Shown: positions 35,827 through 45,115, counted from the first letter of the stretch. The stretch is 64,000 bases of DNA from CAZMGV01 sp964621525 [NCBI: uncultured bacterium] (GCA_964621525.1 CAZUMS010000014.1:25067-89066); one strand, 5' to 3'. Program-made: numbers and translations. The notes: a model not told the origin generated them from the sequence alone.

Positions 35827-37368
35827 GTGACTGCCCTGGCAGCTCCGAGTCCAACGTCTCCCGTGCGCCAGCTGGCCGAAGAACTGGCGGGCCGTGTCCG
35901 TGCCCGTTATCCGCTGATCGGCCTGCGCACGTCGGAGGAGGAGCGGGCCGAGCGGCTCTTTGCGGCTGTCTCGAAGCAGACGGGCCGCCACCTCGTCCGC
36001 TGGACCGAGTCGAGCGGGTTCCTGCTGCTCCGGGCGGAGGCCGACACGGCCCCCAATGGGCCCGCGCAGGCGAAGTCGCCGCTGGAGGCGCTCGCTGCCA
36101 TCGATAAAGGCCCGGACCAGACCATCTACCTGCTGGAGGATTTCACGGCCCACTGGGAACAGTCCGCCGTGCGGCGGTCGCTCCGGGATCACCTGCGGCG
36201 CTGGCCGTCCCGCGGTATCCTGCTGGCGGTGATCGCGCCGTACCTGCCGGTTCCTTCCGATCTTTCCGGCGACATCGTGACGGCCGATCTTCCGCTTCCG
36301 TCCGCCGCCGAGCTGGAACACCTCGTCCGCGAGATTGCGAAGGCGAACAGCCGCAACGTGGACAAGCTTGCCGAGAAGCTTGCCGCCGCCGCCGGCGGGC
36401 TCACGGAGCCCGAGGCGGTCCGCCTGTTCAGCCGGGTGCTCTCGCTCGGGCGCGATCCTTCCGAGGACGACATCCGGACGCTGCTCCGGGAGAAGAAGCA
36501 GCTCCTCGGGCGTGAAGAGACGCTGGAGTTCTTCGAATCGGCAGAGTCGCTCGGTTCCATCGCCGGCCTCGACAACCTCAAGGAGTGGCTCGTCTCGCGC
36601 GAGCGGGCGTTCTCGAAGGAAGCCCGTGAGTTCGGCCTGCCCGAGCCCAAGGGGCTGTTCCTGCTGGGCGTGCAGGGCTGTGGAAAGTCGCTCACGGCGA
36701 AGGCGGTGGCGAACTTGTGGCGGCTGCCGCTGCTCCGGTTCGACCTCGGTGCGCTTTTTGCGAACAGCCGCGTGGGCCCCGAGGAGCTGATGCGGAAGTC
36801 CCTTCAGGTGGCGTCGTCCATCGCCCCGGCGGTGCTCTGGATCGACGAGATCGAGAAGGGGTTCAGCGGCCTGCGCGACGAGTCGGGCACGGCGGCGCGG
36901 CTCCTCGGTTCGCTCATCACCTGGATGCAGGAGAAAACCGAGCCCGTCTTCGTCGTCGCCACGGCGAACTCCATCGAGATGCTGCCGCCCGAGCTGCTGC
37001 GCAAGGGCCGCTTCGACGAGATCTTCTTCGTGGACCTGCCGAGCCACGCCGAGCGGCGCAAGATCTTCGAGGTTCACCTCGCGGCCCGCCGCCGCGATCC
37101 GGCGCAGTTCGACCTCGATGCGCTCGCCAGGGTCACGGACCGGTTCTCGGGTGCGGAGATCGAGAGTGCCGTGGTGGCGGGCCTCTACGAGGCGTTCGCC
37201 GCCGGGCGCGAACTGAAACAGGACGACGTGGTGCGGGCCGTGAAGGAAACGGTCCCGCTCGCGCTCACGCAGCAGGAAAAGATCAAGGCGCTCAAGGACT
37301 GGGCCGAAGGCCGCGCGCGCCGCGCGTCGGCCGACGCCCGGATGCTGGATCTCCTGAACGCCCGCTAG
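35827..37368 (+). CDS. Ycf46-like AAA ATPase
   Basis: 513-residue AAA protein. The N-terminal ~230 residues form a divergent domain as in cyanobacterial Ycf46. The AAA module follows with Walker A GVQGCGKS, Walker [12 protein letters not shown], a sensor/arginine-finger region [31 protein letters not shown], and a lid domain with [17 protein letters not shown]. Ycf46 members are linked to photosynthetic carbon use in cyanobacteria, but in other bacteria their role is unknown. GTG start. The PilZ gene follows 11 nt after the stop. Confidence 0.82.
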   Translation: MTALAAPSPTSPVRQLAEELAGRVRARYPLIGLRTSEEERAERLFAAVSKQTGRHLVRWTESSGFLLLRAEADTAPNGPAQAKSPLEALAAIDKGPDQTIYLLEDFTAHWEQSAVRRSLRDHLRRWPSRGILLAVIAPYLPVPSDLSGDIVTADLPLPSAAELEHLVREIAKANSRNVDKLAEKLAAAAGGLTEPEAVRLFSRVLSLGRDPSEDDIRTLLREKKQLLGREETLEFFESAESLGSIAGLDNLKEWLVSRERAFSKEAREFGLPEPKGLFLLGVQGCGKSLTAKAVANLWRLPLLRFDLGALFANSRVGPEELMRKSLQVASSIAPAVLWIDEIEKGFSGLRDESGTAARLLGSLITWMQEKTEPVFVVATANSIEMLPPELLRKGRFDEIFFVDLPSHAERRKIFEVHLAARRRDPAQFDLDALARVTDRFSGAEIESAVVAGLYEAFAAGRELKQDDVVRAVKETVPLALTQQEKIKALKDWAEGRARRASADARMLDLLNAR

Positions 37369-37379
37369 AGGGGGCATCC

Positions 37380-37730
37380 ATGGGAAAAGAGTTCACGGAC
37401 GCTTTCGGAACCCGCCGCCATCATCCCCGGATCCCGGTGACGCTGGAGATCCGCGGCTCACAGGCCGTGAAAAGCGTGCCGTTCGTCTCGAAGGACCTCT
37501 CGGGATCGGGCGTGTTCCTGCACGCGACACGGGTCTACCCGGCCGGCGCCGAAGTGAAGCTCGAGTTCGAGATTCCCTACACCCACAAGCCCATTGAAGT
37601 CGGCGCGAAAGTCGTCCGTCACGCGACGGACCCGGACACGGGCCTTGTGAACGGAATGGCGCTCGAGTTTCAGGGCCGCCGGGACGAGATCGCCGGGCTG
37701 ATCGAGGACTATCTCTCCAGTACGGACTGA
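37380..37730 (+). CDS. PilZ domain protein
   Basis: 116-residue single-domain PilZ protein, a probable cyclic-di-GMP receptor. The binding motifs are present: RRHHPR (RxxxR) at about residues 12-17 and DLSGSG ([D/N]xSxxG) about 20 residues later, then a six-stranded barrel ending in VVRHATDPDTGLVNGMALEF. SD AGAGGGGG precedes the ATG at 37380. It sits 11 nt after the AAA ATPase and is probably translated from the same message. Confidence 0.85.
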   Translation: MGKEFTDAFGTRRHHPRIPVTLEIRGSQAVKSVPFVSKDLSGSGVFLHATRVYPAGAEVKLEFEIPYTHKPIEVGAKVVRHATDPDTGLVNGMALEFQGRRDEIAGLIEDYLSSTD

Positions 37731-37740
37731 GAGGCGGGGA

Positions 37741-37965
37741 TTATTTCGCGCGTGGCCGGTAGAGTTCGACTTCTTCGGCAGGAAGCGCGAGGTCTACTGG
37801 CTCCGAAAAACGGACCGGAATGGAAATCCGGATCAGTTGCCGCCCCCTAACGCCGATGTTGCCTAGATTTTCCACAACCTTGGCGGATACTTTCCGGCCG
37901 CCAAAAGCCACTTTGACGGTGTCTCCCATCCGGATTTTCTTCTTTGGCGCCGTGCGTACCTGCAT
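37741..37965 (-). CDS. Small basic beta-barrel-like protein (74 aa)
   Basis: 74 residues, strongly basic at the N-terminus (VRTAPKKKIRMGD) and followed by TVKVAFGGRKVSAKVVENLGNIG, a pattern like a small SH3/KOW-type barrel. GGAGGT at 37974-37979, 8 nt before the ATG, fixes the start at 37965 rather than at the in-frame ATGs at 37983 or 37998. I have the impression that similar short proteins recur in accessory regions, but I assign no function. It lies 26 nt downstream of the HEPN-like gene on the same strand, so they form a two-gene unit. Lower GC than the flanks. Confidence 0.6.
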   Translation of the reverse strand: MQVRTAPKKKIRMGDTVKVAFGGRKVSAKVVENLGNIGVRGRQLIRISIPVRFSEPVDLALPAEEVELYRPRAK

Positions 37966-37991
37966 ACCGTTACCTCCGGACATTATGAGGC

Positions 37992-38573
37992 TTACCAAGG
38001 GGAATTTCCAGTCAGATTCCGGACCTGCCGGCCAATGACCCAGTCGGTGTTCTTGGCCAGCCGTTCGCAGACGCGCCGGAAGGCTTTGACCTTGCTCAGC
38101 TGAATGGTGGACAACCCGGCAGTCTGGCTGAAATCCTGATGTGCGAACGCATTTCTCCAGGTATTCAGTTCTTCCAGGTTTTTCTGTAGTCCTTTGTTGG
38201 CTGGATGATAGTTGGCCATTTCCTGCCAGAAGTTGAAGCCCAAGCGGTTGAAATCCTGCCCGAGCGAGCTTGGCTGGGCATTTTTATTTTTCAGTGCTTG
38301 CCCAAACGCCAGATTCTGACTCAAAACGTGTTTGATAGTCGGAGGTGTCGCAGGCGGTAGCTGGCTGACGGTGAAATCTACCGCCTCGATATAGACATTC
38401 CGGCAGTACAATTGGAACTGGGATGCGACGGCGAGCAGATAGGCTTCATTGATTCGTCCGGTTGCGTATCTGCGGCCCCGGGCGATTCCACCCACGGCCC
38501 GATGAGCTTTCTCGATGTCATCGAGTGCTTTCCGGCTGGCTCTATTCCAGTTCGCCCATGATCGAGAGGGCAT
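37992..38573 (-). CDS. HEPN-like protein
   Basis: 193-residue all-helical protein ending in a HEPN-type active-site motif: R-x4-H in WRNAFAHQDF, preceded by an acidic helix (EELNT). HEPN proteins are RNases or RNA-binding toxins in toxin-antitoxin and abortive-infection systems; RiboL-PSP-HEPN and AbiU2-like members have a similar length. The start ATG is 1 nt after the stop of the lipB-lipA gene, and its SD GGAGG lies within the last codons of that gene, giving close coupling. Base composition is clearly less GC-rich than the PDH operon, suggesting transfer. The 74-residue protein downstream could be its partner or antitoxin. Confidence 0.55.
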   Translation of the reverse strand: MPSRSWANWNRASRKALDDIEKAHRAVGGIARGRRYATGRINEAYLLAVASQFQLYCRNVYIEAVDFTVSQLPPATPPTIKHVLSQNLAFGQALKNKNAQPSSLGQDFNRLGFNFWQEMANYHPANKGLQKNLEELNTWRNAFAHQDFSQTAGLSTIQLSKVKAFRRVCERLAKNTDWVIGRQVRNLTGNSPW

Positions 38574-38574
38574 G

Positions 38575-40221
38575 TTATCCTCCGGTCGCTTTCCTCAGCG
38601 CTTCCATTCCCGGTTCGTCGGCGTGGTAGGAGCTGCGGACGAGCGGCCCCGATTCCACCTTCAGGAATCCCAGTTCCTCTTCCCCGTAACGCCTGAATTC
38701 CGCGAACTGTTCCGGCGTCACCCAGCGGGTGACGGGAAGGTGGGCCACCGAGGGCCGCAGGTACTGGCCGATCGTGACGACGGCGACGCCGGCGTTCCGG
38801 AGATCGCGCAGGACCTCAAATACTTCCTCGTCCGTTTCGCCGAGGCCCAGCATGAGGCCGCTTTTGGCGAGCAGCGGGAACTTCGCCGCCCGCTCCAGCA
38901 TCCGGATCGAGCGGTCGTAGCGGGCCTGCGGCCTCACGAGCCGGTTCAGGCGGGGAACAGTTTCGAGATTGTGGGCGAGGATGTCCGGCTTTTCGCGGAA
39001 GACGGCGAGCTGCGCCCCTTCGTCGTCCTGGAAGTCGGGGACGAGCACTTCGAGCCTCAGGGACGGCGCCGTGCGGCGGATCTCGCGGATCACCGCCGCC
39101 CAGTGGCCGGCGCCCTTGTCGGGTAGGTCGTCCCGGTCCACGGACGTGACGACGGCGTAGGCGAGCTCGAGATCCCGGAGCAGCCGGGCCACCTTCGCCG
39201 GTTCGTCCGGGTCCGGGTGTGCGGGTTTCCCCGTGGCGACGTCGCAGAAACCGCACCGGCGCGTGCAGGTTCCGCCCAGGATCATCAGCGTAAGGGAGCG
39301 CCGTTCCCAGCATTCGCCGATGTTGGGGCAGGAGGCGCTCTCGCAGACGGTGTTGAGCCCTTCGCGGGCGACCCTTGCCTTGAGGTCCGTGTAGTTGCGG
39401 CCTGAGGCGAGGGGGACCTTGAGCCAGGAGGGCTTTCTTCCCGGCATGCCGTCCTCGTAGGACGCGGCCACCCGGTCTCGGCTCCGGTGCGGGATCTTGC
39501 GGTCGGGCAGGGCGACCGATTCCGATGTTTTCTCGATCTCCCGCTCGACCATGACGGTGACGCCGTAGCGGCGGCAGAAGATCCCCGTGAATGCCTCGGC
39601 GACGGCGTCGAGGGAGGGCGTGTCCGCCCCCAGGAACTTCTCCATCGACGTGACGTCGCGGCCTTCGAGCCCGCAGGGGACGATCAGGCCGAAATCGCCG
39701 AGGTCGGTCGTGACGTTCAGGGCGAATCCGTGGGTGGTGACGTTCTTCGAGAGCCGGATGCCGAGCGCCGCGATCTTGCCCTTGTCGGTCCAGACGCCCG
39801 TGTAGGGCGGATCGGTCCAGGCGTCGATGCCGAAACCGGCGAGGGTTTCGATGAGGGTTTCCTCCAGCTCGTGGACATGGCGCGTGAGGTCGATCTGCTG
39901 CACGGGCAGCATCGGGTAGCCCACAAGCTGTCCGGGGCCGTGGTAGGTGATCTTGCCGCCCCGGTCCGTCTCGATGACGGGGATGTTCCGGCTGGCGAGT
40001 TCCGCCCCGGGCACGCGGACGAGTTCGCCGCCGCCGGACTTGCCGACGGTGATGACCGGCTCGTGCTCCAGCAGCCAGAGTGCGGGCCGCGCCCTCGCCT
40101 CGGCGATGAGCGCGGCGTGGGCCTTCTGGCGCTCGAAGGCCGGCCCGTAGGGATAGGGCGCGCGCGAGTGCCACAGCTCGATTTCGAGCCGTTCAGATGT
40201 GTATGGCTTCGCCCAGCGCAT
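38575..40221 (-). CDS. lipBA: LipB-LipA fusion: octanoyltransferase plus lipoyl synthase
   Basis: Single 548-residue frame joining both enzymes of endogenous lipoate synthesis. Residues ~1-226 are LipB: GGKITYHGPGQLVGYP, the acyl-transfer Lys K149 (GKIAALG) and Cys C183 (IVPCGLEG). Residues ~260-548 are LipA: auxiliary-cluster cysteines C293, C298 and C304, the radical-SAM CxxxCxxC at C319, C323 and C326, and the RSSYHAD ending with the serine ligand. A 35-residue linker joins them. M259 is preceded by GAGGA, so separate LipA may also be made. It overlaps the lpd gene by 29 nt in the PDH operon and would supply lipoyl groups for E2. Confidence 0.92.
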   Translation of the reverse strand: MRWAKPYTSERLEIELWHSRAPYPYGPAFERQKAHAALIAEARARPALWLLEHEPVITVGKSGGGELVRVPGAELASRNIPVIETDRGGKITYHGPGQLVGYPMLPVQQIDLTRHVHELEETLIETLAGFGIDAWTDPPYTGVWTDKGKIAALGIRLSKNVTTHGFALNVTTDLGDFGLIVPCGLEGRDVTSMEKFLGADTPSLDAVAEAFTGIFCRRYGVTVMVEREIEKTSESVALPDRKIPHRSRDRVAASYEDGMPGRKPSWLKVPLASGRNYTDLKARVAREGLNTVCESASCPNIGECWERRSLTLMILGGTCTRRCGFCDVATGKPAHPDPDEPAKVARLLRDLELAYAVVTSVDRDDLPDKGAGHWAAVIREIRRTAPSLRLEVLVPDFQDDEGAQLAVFREKPDILAHNLETVPRLNRLVRPQARYDRSIRMLERAAKFPLLAKSGLMLGLGETDEEVFEVLRDLRNAGVAVVTIGQYLRPSVAHLPVTRWVTPEQFAEFRRYGEEELGFLKVESGPLVRSSYHADEPGMEALRKATGG

Positions 40222-41605
40222 CGGCGGCCGCCTCCATGACGGCTTCGGCGAGAGTGGGGTGCGCGTGGATCATCGAGTGCAGTTCGTGGACAGTGAGCTC
40301 CATCTCGCGGGCCATGACGATCTCGGGGATCAGTTCGGTCACTTCCGCACCCACCATGTGGACGCCGAGGATCTCGCCCGTGCGGGAGTGGACGACCACC
40401 TTCACGAATCCGTCCCAGTCGCCGCTCGCGAGCGCGCGGCCCGACGCCCGGAACGGGAAACGGCCCACCTTCACGAAGTCCGGATATTTCTCCTGCGCCT
40501 TCGGCTCGGTGAGCCCCACGCTCGCCACCTGCGGCAGGCAGTAGGTGCAGCCGGGGATGTTGTCGTAGTTCACGTAGCTTTCGGTGTGGCCTGCGATCCG
40601 GTCGATGCAGGCGATGGCTTCTTTCGTCGCCACATGGGCCAGCAGCGGCGGCCCGATCACGTCGCCGATGGCGTAGACGCCCGGCACGGAGGTCCGGTAG
40701 TCAGTCCGGTCCGCGACGATGAACCCCCGGTCGGTTCTGACGCCGAGGGCTTCGAGGCCGAGATTCTCGATGTTGCCCACGACACCGGCGGCGACGAGGA
40801 GCTTTTCGGCCTGGATGTTCACGGCTTCCCCCTTCGCCGTCGTGATGCCGATGGAGACGCCCGCTCCTTCGGCGGACGGAACCGTCCGGTTCACCTTCGC
40901 GCCTTCGTGGATATCCACGCCCTGCTTTTCGAGCTGCTTGCGGATGACGGCGGCGACCTCGGGGTCTTCGACCGGAAGAATCTGCGGCAGAGCCTCGATG
41001 ACCGTCACTTTCGTGCCCATGGTGGCGTAGAAGCTCGCGAACTCGATGCCGATGGCTCCCGCGCCGACGACGGCGAGGGAGGCCGGTTTCTGGTCCAGCA
41101 CCATCGCCTCGCGGGATGAAATGACGGTCCGGCGGTCGAATTCCATGCCCTTCAGCTCGCGCGGGCGGCCGCCCGTGGCGATGACGATGTGTTTCGCCGC
41201 GTAGGCGACGGCCTGCCGCTCTGCGTTCGTCACGACGACGCGGCCCGGCTTCTCGATGACGCCGGTGCCCTGCAGCACGTCGATCTTGTGCTTCTTCATC
41301 AGCGCGCCGATGCCCTTGGTGAGCCGGTCCGACACCTGCCGGGACCGCTTGATGACCTTCGGCCAGTCGAGCCCGATCTCGCCGGTGGTAACGCCGTAGT
41401 CGGCGGCGTGGCGGGCGTGATCATAGAACTCGGCGGACTTGAGGAGCGCCTTCGTCGGGATGCAGCCCCAGTTGAGGCAGATGCCGCCCAGGTTCTCGCG
41501 CTCGACGATGGCGGTCCTGAGACCCCGCTGGGCGCCCCGGATGGCGGCCGGGTACCCGCCGGGGCCCGCGCCGATCACGATCAGGTCGTACTGGTTGTCT
41601 GCCAT
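40193..41605 (-). CDS. lpdA: Dihydrolipoyl dehydrogenase (E3)
   Basis: FAD- and NAD-dependent disulfide oxidoreductase, 470 residues, E3 of 2-oxo acid dehydrogenases. FAD site IGAGPGGYPAAIRGAQRG; redox disulfide C43/C48 in GGICLNWGCIPTK; NAD Rossmann motif VVGAGAIGIEFASF; C-terminal catalytic His-Glu pair in HAHPTLAEAVMEA. It lies between E2 (61 nt upstream) and the lipB-lipA fusion, making this a complete PDH-plus-lipoylation operon. Confidence 0.97.
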   Translation of the reverse strand: MADNQYDLIVIGAGPGGYPAAIRGAQRGLRTAIVERENLGGICLNWGCIPTKALLKSAEFYDHARHAADYGVTTGEIGLDWPKVIKRSRQVSDRLTKGIGALMKKHKIDVLQGTGVIEKPGRVVVTNAERQAVAYAAKHIVIATGGRPRELKGMEFDRRTVISSREAMVLDQKPASLAVVGAGAIGIEFASFYATMGTKVTVIEALPQILPVEDPEVAAVIRKQLEKQGVDIHEGAKVNRTVPSAEGAGVSIGITTAKGEAVNIQAEKLLVAAGVVGNIENLGLEALGVRTDRGFIVADRTDYRTSVPGVYAIGDVIGPPLLAHVATKEAIACIDRIAGHTESYVNYDNIPGCTYCLPQVASVGLTEPKAQEKYPDFVKVGRFPFRASGRALASGDWDGFVKVVVHSRTGEILGVHMVGAEVTELIPEIVMAREMELTVHELHSMIHAHPTLAEAVMEAAADALGEAIHI

Positions 41606-41666
41606 GGAATCCGCCTGTCAGTCCGCCGCCCGCCCGCCGTTTTCAGGGAGCGGGGGCGGACGGGGA

Positions 41667-43019
41667 TTATAGCGCGAGTGTTGCAGGCTGCTCGAGCATG
41701 CCCTTCAGGTCGCGCATGAACGCCGCGCCGACGGCACCGTCGATCACACGATGGTCGCAGGACATGGTGATGTCCATGCGCTTGCCCGGCACCACGGAAC
41801 CGTCCCGGACGACGGCGATGTCGCGGATCGTGCCGACCGCGAGGATCGCCGTCTCCGGTTCCGAAATGATCGCCGTGAAGTGGGCGATTTCGTACATGCC
41901 GAGATTCGAGATCGAGAACGTCCCGCCCGTGTACTGGTCCGGGGCGAGCTTGCGGTCGCGGGCGCGCTGGGTGAGGAGCCGCCGCTCGCGGGAGATCTCG
42001 AGGAGCCCCCGCTGCTCGCAGTTGCGGATGACGGGCGTGAGGATGCCGTCCGGGAGCGCCACGGCGAGGCCGATGTCGGCGCTGGGGTGCAGCACGGTGG
42101 CCTCTTCGGTCCAGGTGGAGTTCACCCGGGGGTTCTGGACGAGGGCCCGCGCCGCCGCCTTCACGATGATATCGGTCATGGAGATCTTCTCGGACTCGGG
42201 GAGCGCCTTGTTCAGCTGTCCGCGGAAATCGATGGCGTTCTCCATGTCGACGGCGACGGTGAGGTAGTAGTGCGGCACGCCGGGCTTCGACTGGACCATC
42301 CGGCGGGCGATGATCTTGCGCATCTGCGAGTGCTGGATGCTCTCGCCCGGCTCGTAGGCGTCGCCCGTATCGAGAAGCTTCTCCTTGTGGGAGTAGGGGG
42401 CGATGGGCGTGTCCTGCGGGCTCGGCCGGGTGGCCGCCTCGCTGGAGGAACCGGCCGCGATGGCGGCTTCCACGTCCTTCTTCACAACGCGTCCGCCGGG
42501 CCCGGAACCCCGGATCTTGTCCAGCTTGATGCCGTGCTCGGCGGCGAGCCTTGCCGCGAGCGGGGATACCTTGATGCGGCCGTTATCAAGGTCTTCAGCC
42601 GGGGCCTGGGCCGACGGCGGTGGCGGCGGGATGGTCGGCGAGCGCGGAGCCGGGGGTGGCGCCGCGGGCTTTCCGGGCGTGGCCGGAGCGGCGGGTTTTG
42701 CCGGCGGTTTCGCCGTCTGCGGGCGGGCGCCGGCGTCGCCGGAACCCTTCAGCTTGGAAAGAATCTCGTCGATGGGTTCGTCCGCACCGGCAATGATGGC
42801 GATGGGGGCCCCGACGGGGACCGTGGCGCCTTCGAGAATCAGGTAACGGCGCAGGATGCCCGGCTCGGGCGACTCGAGGTCCATGACCGCCTTGTCGGTC
42901 TCGACCTCGGCGATGACGTCGCCGGCCTCGACCTTGTCGCCTTCCTTCTTCTTCCACTTGAGCAGCACGCCCTCGGTCATCGTGTCCGAGAGCCTCAGCA
43001 TTGCGAGTACGTAGGCCAT
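41667..43019 (-). CDS. pdhC: Dihydrolipoamide acetyltransferase (PDH E2)
   Basis: 450 residues: one N-terminal lipoyl domain with the target lysine K43 (ETDKAVMDLESP), an Ala/Pro-rich linker (about 95-145), a peripheral-subunit-binding domain (VSPLAARLAAEHGIKLDKI to KKDVEAA), and the C-terminal acetyltransferase core with the catalytic SCDHRVIDGAVG. Single-lipoyl E2 with a long Pro/Ala hinge resembles the alpha-proteobacterial/mitochondrial type and pairs with the heterotetrameric E1 encoded upstream. It starts 7 nt after the E1-beta stop. Confidence 0.96.
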   Translation of the reverse strand: MAYVLAMLRLSDTMTEGVLLKWKKKEGDKVEAGDVIAEVETDKAVMDLESPEPGILRRYLILEGATVPVGAPIAIIAGADEPIDEILSKLKGSGDAGARPQTAKPPAKPAAPATPGKPAAPPPAPRSPTIPPPPPSAQAPAEDLDNGRIKVSPLAARLAAEHGIKLDKIRGSGPGGRVVKKDVEAAIAAGSSSEAATRPSPQDTPIAPYSHKEKLLDTGDAYEPGESIQHSQMRKIIARRMVQSKPGVPHYYLTVAVDMENAIDFRGQLNKALPESEKISMTDIIVKAAARALVQNPRVNSTWTEEATVLHPSADIGLAVALPDGILTPVIRNCEQRGLLEISRERRLLTQRARDRKLAPDQYTGGTFSISNLGMYEIAHFTAIISEPETAILAVGTIRDIAVVRDGSVVPGKRMDITMSCDHRVIDGAVGAAFMRDLKGMLEQPATLAL

Positions 43020-43026
43020 GATCCTG

Positions 43027-44010
43027 TCACTCCTCGATGTAGAGAACCTGCTTCACGGCGTCGATCACCTGCCCCACTTCGGGCATGACGGCGTGTTCCA
43101 GGTATTTGGAATAGGGCATCGGCACGTCCTGCGAGTTCACGCGGGCCACCGGTGCGTCCAGATGGTCGAAGCAGTTCCGGTGAACGCGGTCGGAGATCTC
43201 GCAGCCCACGCTGTTGTGGGGCCAGGACTCTTCCACGATCACGCAGTGGTTGGTCTTCCGGACGCTGTTAAAAATAAGCTGGTCGTCCAGCGGACGCAGC
43301 GTCCGGGGGTCGATCACTTCCGCCGAGATCCCCTGCTGGGACAGGCGCTCGGCGGCGGTGAGGGCGACGTAGAGCATCTTGTTCCAGGCGATGATCGTGA
43401 CGTCGGTTCCCTCGCGCTTGATCTCGCCCCTGCCGATGGGGATCAGGAACTCCTCGTCTTCCACGGGGCCCTTGGCGTTGTAGAGGACCTCGCTCTCCAG
43501 GAAGATCACCGGGTTGTCGTCGCGGATCGCCGTCTTGAGGAGGCCGTAGGCGTCCCTCGGGGTGGAGGGTGCCACGACCAGCAGGCCGGGGAAATAGCAG
43601 AACAGCGGCTCGACGGACTGGGAGTGCTGAGCGGCGAGCTGGTGGGCAGCGCCCTGGGGGCCCCGGAACACGATCGGGATCTTGAGCTTTCCGCCCGACA
43701 TGTACCGGAGCTTCGCCGCGTTGTTCACGATCTGGTCGTAGGCAACGAAGGAGAAGTTCCAGGTCATGAGCTCGATCACGGGCCTCAGTCCGCACATGGC
43801 CGCGCCGATGCCGACGCCGACGAACCCGGCCTCGGTGATCGGGGTATCGACCACGCGGTTCTCGCCGAACTTGTCCATGAGCCCCTTCGTCACCTTGTAG
43901 GCGCCCTGGTACTGGCCGACTTCCTCGCCCATGATGAAGACGTTGGGGTCGCGGGCCAGTTCCTCGGCCATCGCCCGGTTCAGGGCCTCGCGGTAGGAGA
44001 GCTCCGCCAT
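43027..44010 (-). CDS. pdhB: Pyruvate dehydrogenase E1 subunit beta
   Basis: 327 residues, transketolase-type beta subunit of E1. Features are SYREALNRAMAEELARDPNVFIMGEEVGQYQGAYKVTKGL, TPITEAGFVGVGIGAAMCGLRPVIELM and HNSVGCEISDRV. The ATG shares its A with the E1-alpha stop (TAATG), so the two subunits are translationally coupled and should be made in equal amounts. The long upstream open frame beyond 44010 is inside E1-alpha and not used. Confidence 0.96.
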   Translation of the reverse strand: MAELSYREALNRAMAEELARDPNVFIMGEEVGQYQGAYKVTKGLMDKFGENRVVDTPITEAGFVGVGIGAAMCGLRPVIELMTWNFSFVAYDQIVNNAAKLRYMSGGKLKIPIVFRGPQGAAHQLAAQHSQSVEPLFCYFPGLLVVAPSTPRDAYGLLKTAIRDDNPVIFLESEVLYNAKGPVEDEEFLIPIGRGEIKREGTDVTIIAWNKMLYVALTAAERLSQQGISAEVIDPRTLRPLDDQLIFNSVRKTNHCVIVEESWPHNSVGCEISDRVHRNCFDHLDAPVARVNSQDVPMPYSKYLEHAVMPEVGQVIDAVKQVLYIEE

Positions 44011-45008
44011 TACTGCACCCCTCCCTTGAGCTGGGACTGCTCGTGCGGCTCGACCAGCACATGCTCGTGTAGTTCCTCGAGCGCGGGGTCGGGGCTCGTT
44101 TCGGCGAATTCCATCACCGCGTCCATCTCGGCCTTCACCTTCTTCTCCATTTCCTCGAACCACGCCTCGTCGGCGAGCTTCTGGGCGAGAATCACTTCCT
44201 TGCAGAGGGAGATGGGGTCGCGGCTCTTCATCTCCGCCACCTCGTCTTTCGTCCGGTAAGTCGCAGGGTCCGACATGGAGTGGCCGCGGAACCGGTAGGT
44301 GCGGGCCTCCAGCAACGTCGGCTTCTTGGTGTGGCGGGCGTAGTCGACGGCGGCCGAGACCTTCTCGAACACGTCGATCACGTCCATGCCGTCCAGCACG
44401 CCGCGCTCCATTTCGTAGGCGAGGGCCTTCTTGGAGAGGTCGTAGATGGAGGAGGCGCGCTCCAGCGCGGTGCCCATGCCGTAGCGGTTGTTTTCGCAGA
44501 TGAAGATCACCGGCAGATGCCAGAGCGCGGCGAGGTTCATCGTTTCGTGGAAGACGCCCTGGTTGATGGCGCCTTCACCGAAGAAGCAGACGACGACGTC
44601 GTCCGTTTTCTTGTGCTTGATCGAGAAGCCCGCTCCGGCCGCGAGCGGAATCTGGCCGCCCACGATGCCGTGGCCGCCGAGGAAGCCGCAGTCCATGTCG
44701 AAGATGTGCATGGAGCCGCCCTTGCCGAGCGATGCTCCGGTGCGCTTTCCGAAGAGTTCCGCCATGACGGCCTTCGGATCGATTCCCTTGCAGATGGCGT
44801 GCGCGTGCTCGCGGTAGGCGGCGATGGCGTAGTCGGTCTTGCGGAGCGGACAGAGCGCGCCCGCCGCGACAGCCTCCTGCCCGATATAGAGATGGCAGAA
44901 GCCGCCGATCTTCCCCATGCCGTACGCGACACCGGCTTTCTCCTCGAAGCGCCGGCACAGCAGCATCTTCTCGTAGAGTATCTTCATTTCTTGCGGAGAT
45001 GGTTTCAC
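44010..45008 (-). CDS. pdhA: Pyruvate dehydrogenase E1 subunit alpha
   Basis: 332 residues, ThDP-binding alpha subunit. The ThDP/Mg motif is GEGAINQGVFHETMNLAALWHLPVIFICENN (GDG-x-NN type). The phosphorylation-loop-like YRFRGHSMSDPATYRTKDEV and the N-terminal YIGQEAVAAGA are typical of pyruvate-type enzymes rather than branched-chain ones. First gene of the PDH operon; the upstream gap holds an 8-bp inverted repeat that could be its operator. Confidence 0.96.
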   Translation of the reverse strand: MKPSPQEMKILYEKMLLCRRFEEKAGVAYGMGKIGGFCHLYIGQEAVAAGALCPLRKTDYAIAAYREHAHAICKGIDPKAVMAELFGKRTGASLGKGGSMHIFDMDCGFLGGHGIVGGQIPLAAGAGFSIKHKKTDDVVVCFFGEGAINQGVFHETMNLAALWHLPVIFICENNRYGMGTALERASSIYDLSKKALAYEMERGVLDGMDVIDVFEKVSAAVDYARHTKKPTLLEARTYRFRGHSMSDPATYRTKDEVAEMKSRDPISLCKEVILAQKLADEAWFEEMEKKVKAEMDAVMEFAETSPDPALEELHEHVLVEPHEQSQLKGGVQ

Positions 45009-45115
45009 GGGAGCGTGTCCCTCCAGGGCGGCAGCGGCGGACTGAAGCCGCTTCGTTTCGACGCGGCCACTTTACCCGACCTGCGGGGAAAATCACTGTT
45101 TTTTTGAGACGGAAT

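Noticed and set aside
44010-44163. Longer E1-beta beginning at 44163
   Set aside because: The added 51 residues are read within E1-alpha in another frame; the TAATG junction gives the correct start.
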